From the NCBI GenBank assembly GCA_031287685.1, contig JAITSQ010000031.1, forward strand, positions 1 to 64,000: a DNA stretch of 64,000 nucleotides, in the 5' to 3' direction. This stretch comes from Clostridiales bacterium. Lineage in GTDB: Bacteria > Bacillota > Clostridia > Lachnospirales > WQUN01. A program made the translations under genes and the position numbers. Positions 61,797 to 64,000 of this stretch are shown in pieces (the stretch's first letter is position 1; each line of letters begins with the position of its first letter). The notes under the pieces are model-generated. The model saw nothing but the letters and a program-made list of their open reading frames with translations. It was not told the origin of the DNA and did not search any database.

Positions 61797-64000
61797 TCAA
61801 AAAACGGCGGAGGGCGGCTCAAGGTTTTTAGCCCGTCCGCGCCTTGCCGTTTCAATCATCAGCTTAATCCTGTTGAGCTGATTGACCTCGCTCGCGCCGG
61901 GGTCGTAATCCACGGCCACGATGTTCGACAGCGGGTAGAACTCTTTGACCTTTTTGATAATCCCCTTGCCGGTAACGTGATTCGGCAGGCAGGCGAACGG
62001 CTGCGTGCACACAATGTTGTTCACGCCCCCGCCTATAAGCTCCATTATCTCCGCCGTCAGGAACCACCCCTCGCCGGTCTGATTGCCGAGCGACACGATG
62101 GGCGCGGCCAGCACTCCAAGCTCCTGAATGGCCGCGGGAGGCGAAAAATTTCGGCTCCTCAAAAGCGCCCGCTTCATATCCTTGCGGTATCCTTCAAGCA
62201 TTTTTATGCAAAAATCCGTGATTACAGTCGTCATCCGCTTGCCGCCGAATAATTTCTCCTTAACCGTGGAATTATAAAGGCAATAGAAGAAAAAGTCCGT
62301 CAAATCCGGCACGACAGCCTCGCAGCCCTCGTTTTCAAGCTGCCGCACGATGTCGTTGTTGGCCGTTGGGTGAAATTTCACCAGAATTTCGCCCACCACG
62401 CCCACGCGCGGCTTCTCCGCCGGGACGCGCGGCAGCTCGTCAAATTCCCGGACGATTTCGCATACATTCCGGCGGAACGCGCGCATATCGCCCGTTTTGA
62501 CGTTTTCCGCGCATATCGCCCGCCATTTTTCATAAAGCCCCTCGGCGGAGCCGGCGAAGGACTCATAGGGCCGCGTGCGGTACAAAACGCGCATAAGCAG
62601 GTCTCCGTAAATTAACGCCTGGGCGCATTTGCTGAGCATACCGGGAGTCACCTTGAAGCCCGGGTTTTTTTCAAGCCCCGAAGCCGACAGGGAAATCACC
62701 GGCACGTGCGAAAGCCCCGCGCGCCCCAGCGCCCGCCTGATGAAGCCCAGATAATTCGACGCGCGGCAGCCTCCGCCCGTCTGCGTAATCATTACGGACA
62801 CACGGTCAAGGTCGTACTGGCCGGATTTCAGGGCTTTCATAATCTGCCCGACGACAATCAGCGCCGGGTAGCAAGCGTCGTTATTGACGTAGCGCAAGCC
62901 CACGTCCACCGCGTCCCGGTCGTAATCCGGCATCATAACGAGGTTGTAGCCGGACGCGCGGAACGCCTCGCTCAGCAGGTCAAAATGAATCGGCGACATC
63001 TGCGGAGCCAGCAGGGTATGCGTCTTGCGCATCGCCCGGGTGAAAATAACGCGTTCGGCCTTGCGGAGCGCCGTTTTTACGGGGTTCGCCGGCCGCCGCT
63101 CCCGCGATACGGCGAGCAGGGACCGCACGCGAATCCGCGCCGCGCCCAGGTTATTCACTTCGTCGATTTTGAGGCAGGTATAGATTCTGCCGTGCTCGGA
63201 CAGGATTTCCTGCACTTCGTCCGTCGTCACGGCGTCCAGCCCGCAGCCGAAGGAATTAAGCTGAATCAGCTCCAGATCCGCCTCCCGGGCCACAAACGCC
63301 GCCGCGCGATACAGCCGGGAATGATAGGTCCACTGGTCCCGCGCGAATAAGACCTGTTCCGGTTCGCGGATATGAGATACCGAGTCTTCGGTTAAAACGG
63401 CTATGCCGTACCCCGCGATAAGCTCCGGGATTCCGTGGTTGATTTCCGGGTCAAGGTGATAGGGCCGCCCGCAAAGCACTATTCCGCGCATTTTGCGCCG
63501 CTTTATTTTTTCCAGGGCTTCGTCTCCGGCCGCCGCCACGTCCCGCCGGAAAGCCGCCGCTTCCTCAAAGCCCGCTTTCAGAGCCGCCGAAAGCTCGCCT
63601 CGCGGTATCTCGGGGAAAGCGCCGCATAGCTGTTTGAACAGCGACTTTTTGTCGTTAAGATTGATGAACGGATTCCGAAAATCCACGGAGCGGATTTCTT
63701 CCATATTATTGCGTATATTTTCAGGATAGCTTGTGACAATGGGGCAGTTAAAATGGTGGTCGACGTTCTTAAATTCCTTGGACTCATAGGCCACGCTGGG
63801 ATAGAAAATCAGGCTGACCCCCTGGTCAATCAGCCACTTGACGTGCCCATGGCTAATCTTGGCCGGATAACAAGCCGACTCGCTGGGGATGCTTTCCATA
63901 CCAAGCTCGTACAGCCCGCGGGAGGATTGCGGGGACAGCGCGACGCTGTAGCCGAGTTTCGTAAAAAAGGTGAACCACAGCGGGTAATTTTCGTACATAT
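61797..64000 (-). CDS. 2-hydroxyacyl-CoA dehydratase activase-related protein, 5' end outside the window
   Basis: The last ~734 residues of a long protein cut by the window edge. This part matches the C-terminal half of the ~1400-residue BadF/HgdC-type activase fused to DUF2229 and a dehydratase-like region: SSRGLYELGMESIPSESACYPAKI (in part SESACYPAKISHGHV), GRPYHLDPEINHGIPELI, SFGCGLDA, NDACYPALIVVG, and QTGGGCRASNY, with paired cysteines suited to a 4Fe-4S cluster. Such proteins activate radical dehydratases in anaerobes. The first Met in the window (ENYPLWFTFF region) is internal. No dehydratase subunits are visible nearby. Confidence 0.88.
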   Translation of the reverse strand, partial: MYENYPLWFTFFTKLGYSVALSPQSSRGLYELGMESIPSESACYPAKISHGHVKWLIDQGVSLIFYPSVAYESKEFKNVDHHFNCPIVTSYPENIRNNMEEIRSVDFRNPFINLNDKKSLFKQLCGAFPEIPRGELSAALKAGFEEAAAFRRDVAAAGDEALEKIKRRKMRGIVLCGRPYHLDPEINHGIPELIAGYGIAVLTEDSVSHIREPEQVLFARDQWTYHSRLYRAAAFVAREADLELIQLNSFGCGLDAVTTDEVQEILSEHGRIYTCLKIDEVNNLGAARIRVRSLLAVSRERRPANPVKTALRKAERVIFTRAMRKTHTLLAPQMSPIHFDLLSEAFRASGYNLVMMPDYDRDAVDVGLRYVNNDACYPALIVVGQIMKALKSGQYDLDRVSVMITQTGGGCRASNYLGFIRRALGRAGLSHVPVISLSASGLEKNPGFKVTPGMLSKCAQALIYGDLLMRVLYRTRPYESFAGSAEGLYEKWRAICAENVKTGDMRAFRRNVCEIVREFDELPRVPAEKPRVGVVGEILVKFHPTANNDIVRQLENEGCEAVVPDLTDFFFYCLYNSTVKEKLFGGKRMTTVITDFCIKMLEGYRKDMKRALLRSRNFSPPAAIQELGVLAAPIVSLGNQTGEGWFLTAEIMELIGGGVNNIVCTQPFACLPNHVTGKGIIKKVKEFYPLSNIVAVDYDPGASEVNQLNRIKLMIETARRGRAKNLEPPSAVF

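Overview
The window reads as chromosomal DNA of a GC-rich, anaerobic, Gram-positive-type bacterium, most likely a member of Clostridia (Firmicutes). Supporting this are a DivIB/FtsQ gene just before ftsZ, rpsU-yqeY-holA, dnaA-oriC-dnaN-recF, a PyrK/PyrD type 1B pyrimidine cluster, PepF and DUF1015 genes, strong AGGAGG ribosome sites, an Fe-S aldo/keto reductase and a 2-hydroxyacyl-CoA dehydratase activase. This placement is inference; there is no rRNA in the window. None of the five tRNA genes encodes its CCA end.

Layout. 1-1029: tRNA-Ser and a gene-poor leader. 1030-13785 (+): HD-GYP phosphodiesterase, UPF0210 protein, TylF-like methyltransferase with a 12-G tract, pepD, divIB, ftsZ, serC-serA-DUF1015 and a divergent methionyl-tRNA synthetase. 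13831-17501 (-): small membrane protein, zinc-ribbon membrane protein, holA, yqeY, rpsU. 17872-26023 (+): hybrid histidine kinase, Fe-S aldo/keto reductase, asnB, pepF. 26252-37518 (-): oppBCDF without a binding protein, a 49-residue zinc-ribbon gene, a sirtuin, and a branched-chain amino acid cluster (ilvN-ilvC-cimA-leuC-ilvB) behind tRNA-Gln. 37834-44083: SPFH protein (+), then an MPN-like/LysM protein, recF, dnaN, the origin and dnaA (all -). 44271-45611 (+): tRNA-Asp, tRNA-Val and a second HD-GYP protein. 45658-58813 (-): thrC, lipid kinase, pyrE-pyrD-pyrK-pyrF, coaD, rsmD, a DNA glycosylase/corrinoid adenosyltransferase fusion, cspA, a frameshifted vanZ, pnp and rpsO. 58883-64000: tRNA-Arg, a decarboxylase-fold gene with a DUF815 ATPase, and the 3' part of a large dehydratase activase.

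The origin is well marked: about nine DnaA boxes between dnaA and dnaN, with a TAG/TAA trio array abutting two tandem boxes. This puts many essential genes, including pnp, rpsO and the pyr cluster, head-on to the expected fork.

The most unusual content lies between genes. Four dispersed repeat families fill many gaps. Families A and C are MITE-like and share the terminal core ATAGCAATT. Family D is a short palindromic element. Family B is a modular unit with constant arms (GGTGTTT ... AAGCCYCCTTCTTG) around a variable hairpin; it occurs as tandem arrays at five loci, shows a compensatory stem change, and has inserted twice into one copy of element A. These elements repeatedly sit at stop codons and supply the last codons of holA and oppF. 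Other points of note are the Mpg-CobO fusion, the poly-G tract, the MPN domain with QxQ in place of HxH, and a terminator directly before the ilvN ribosome site.
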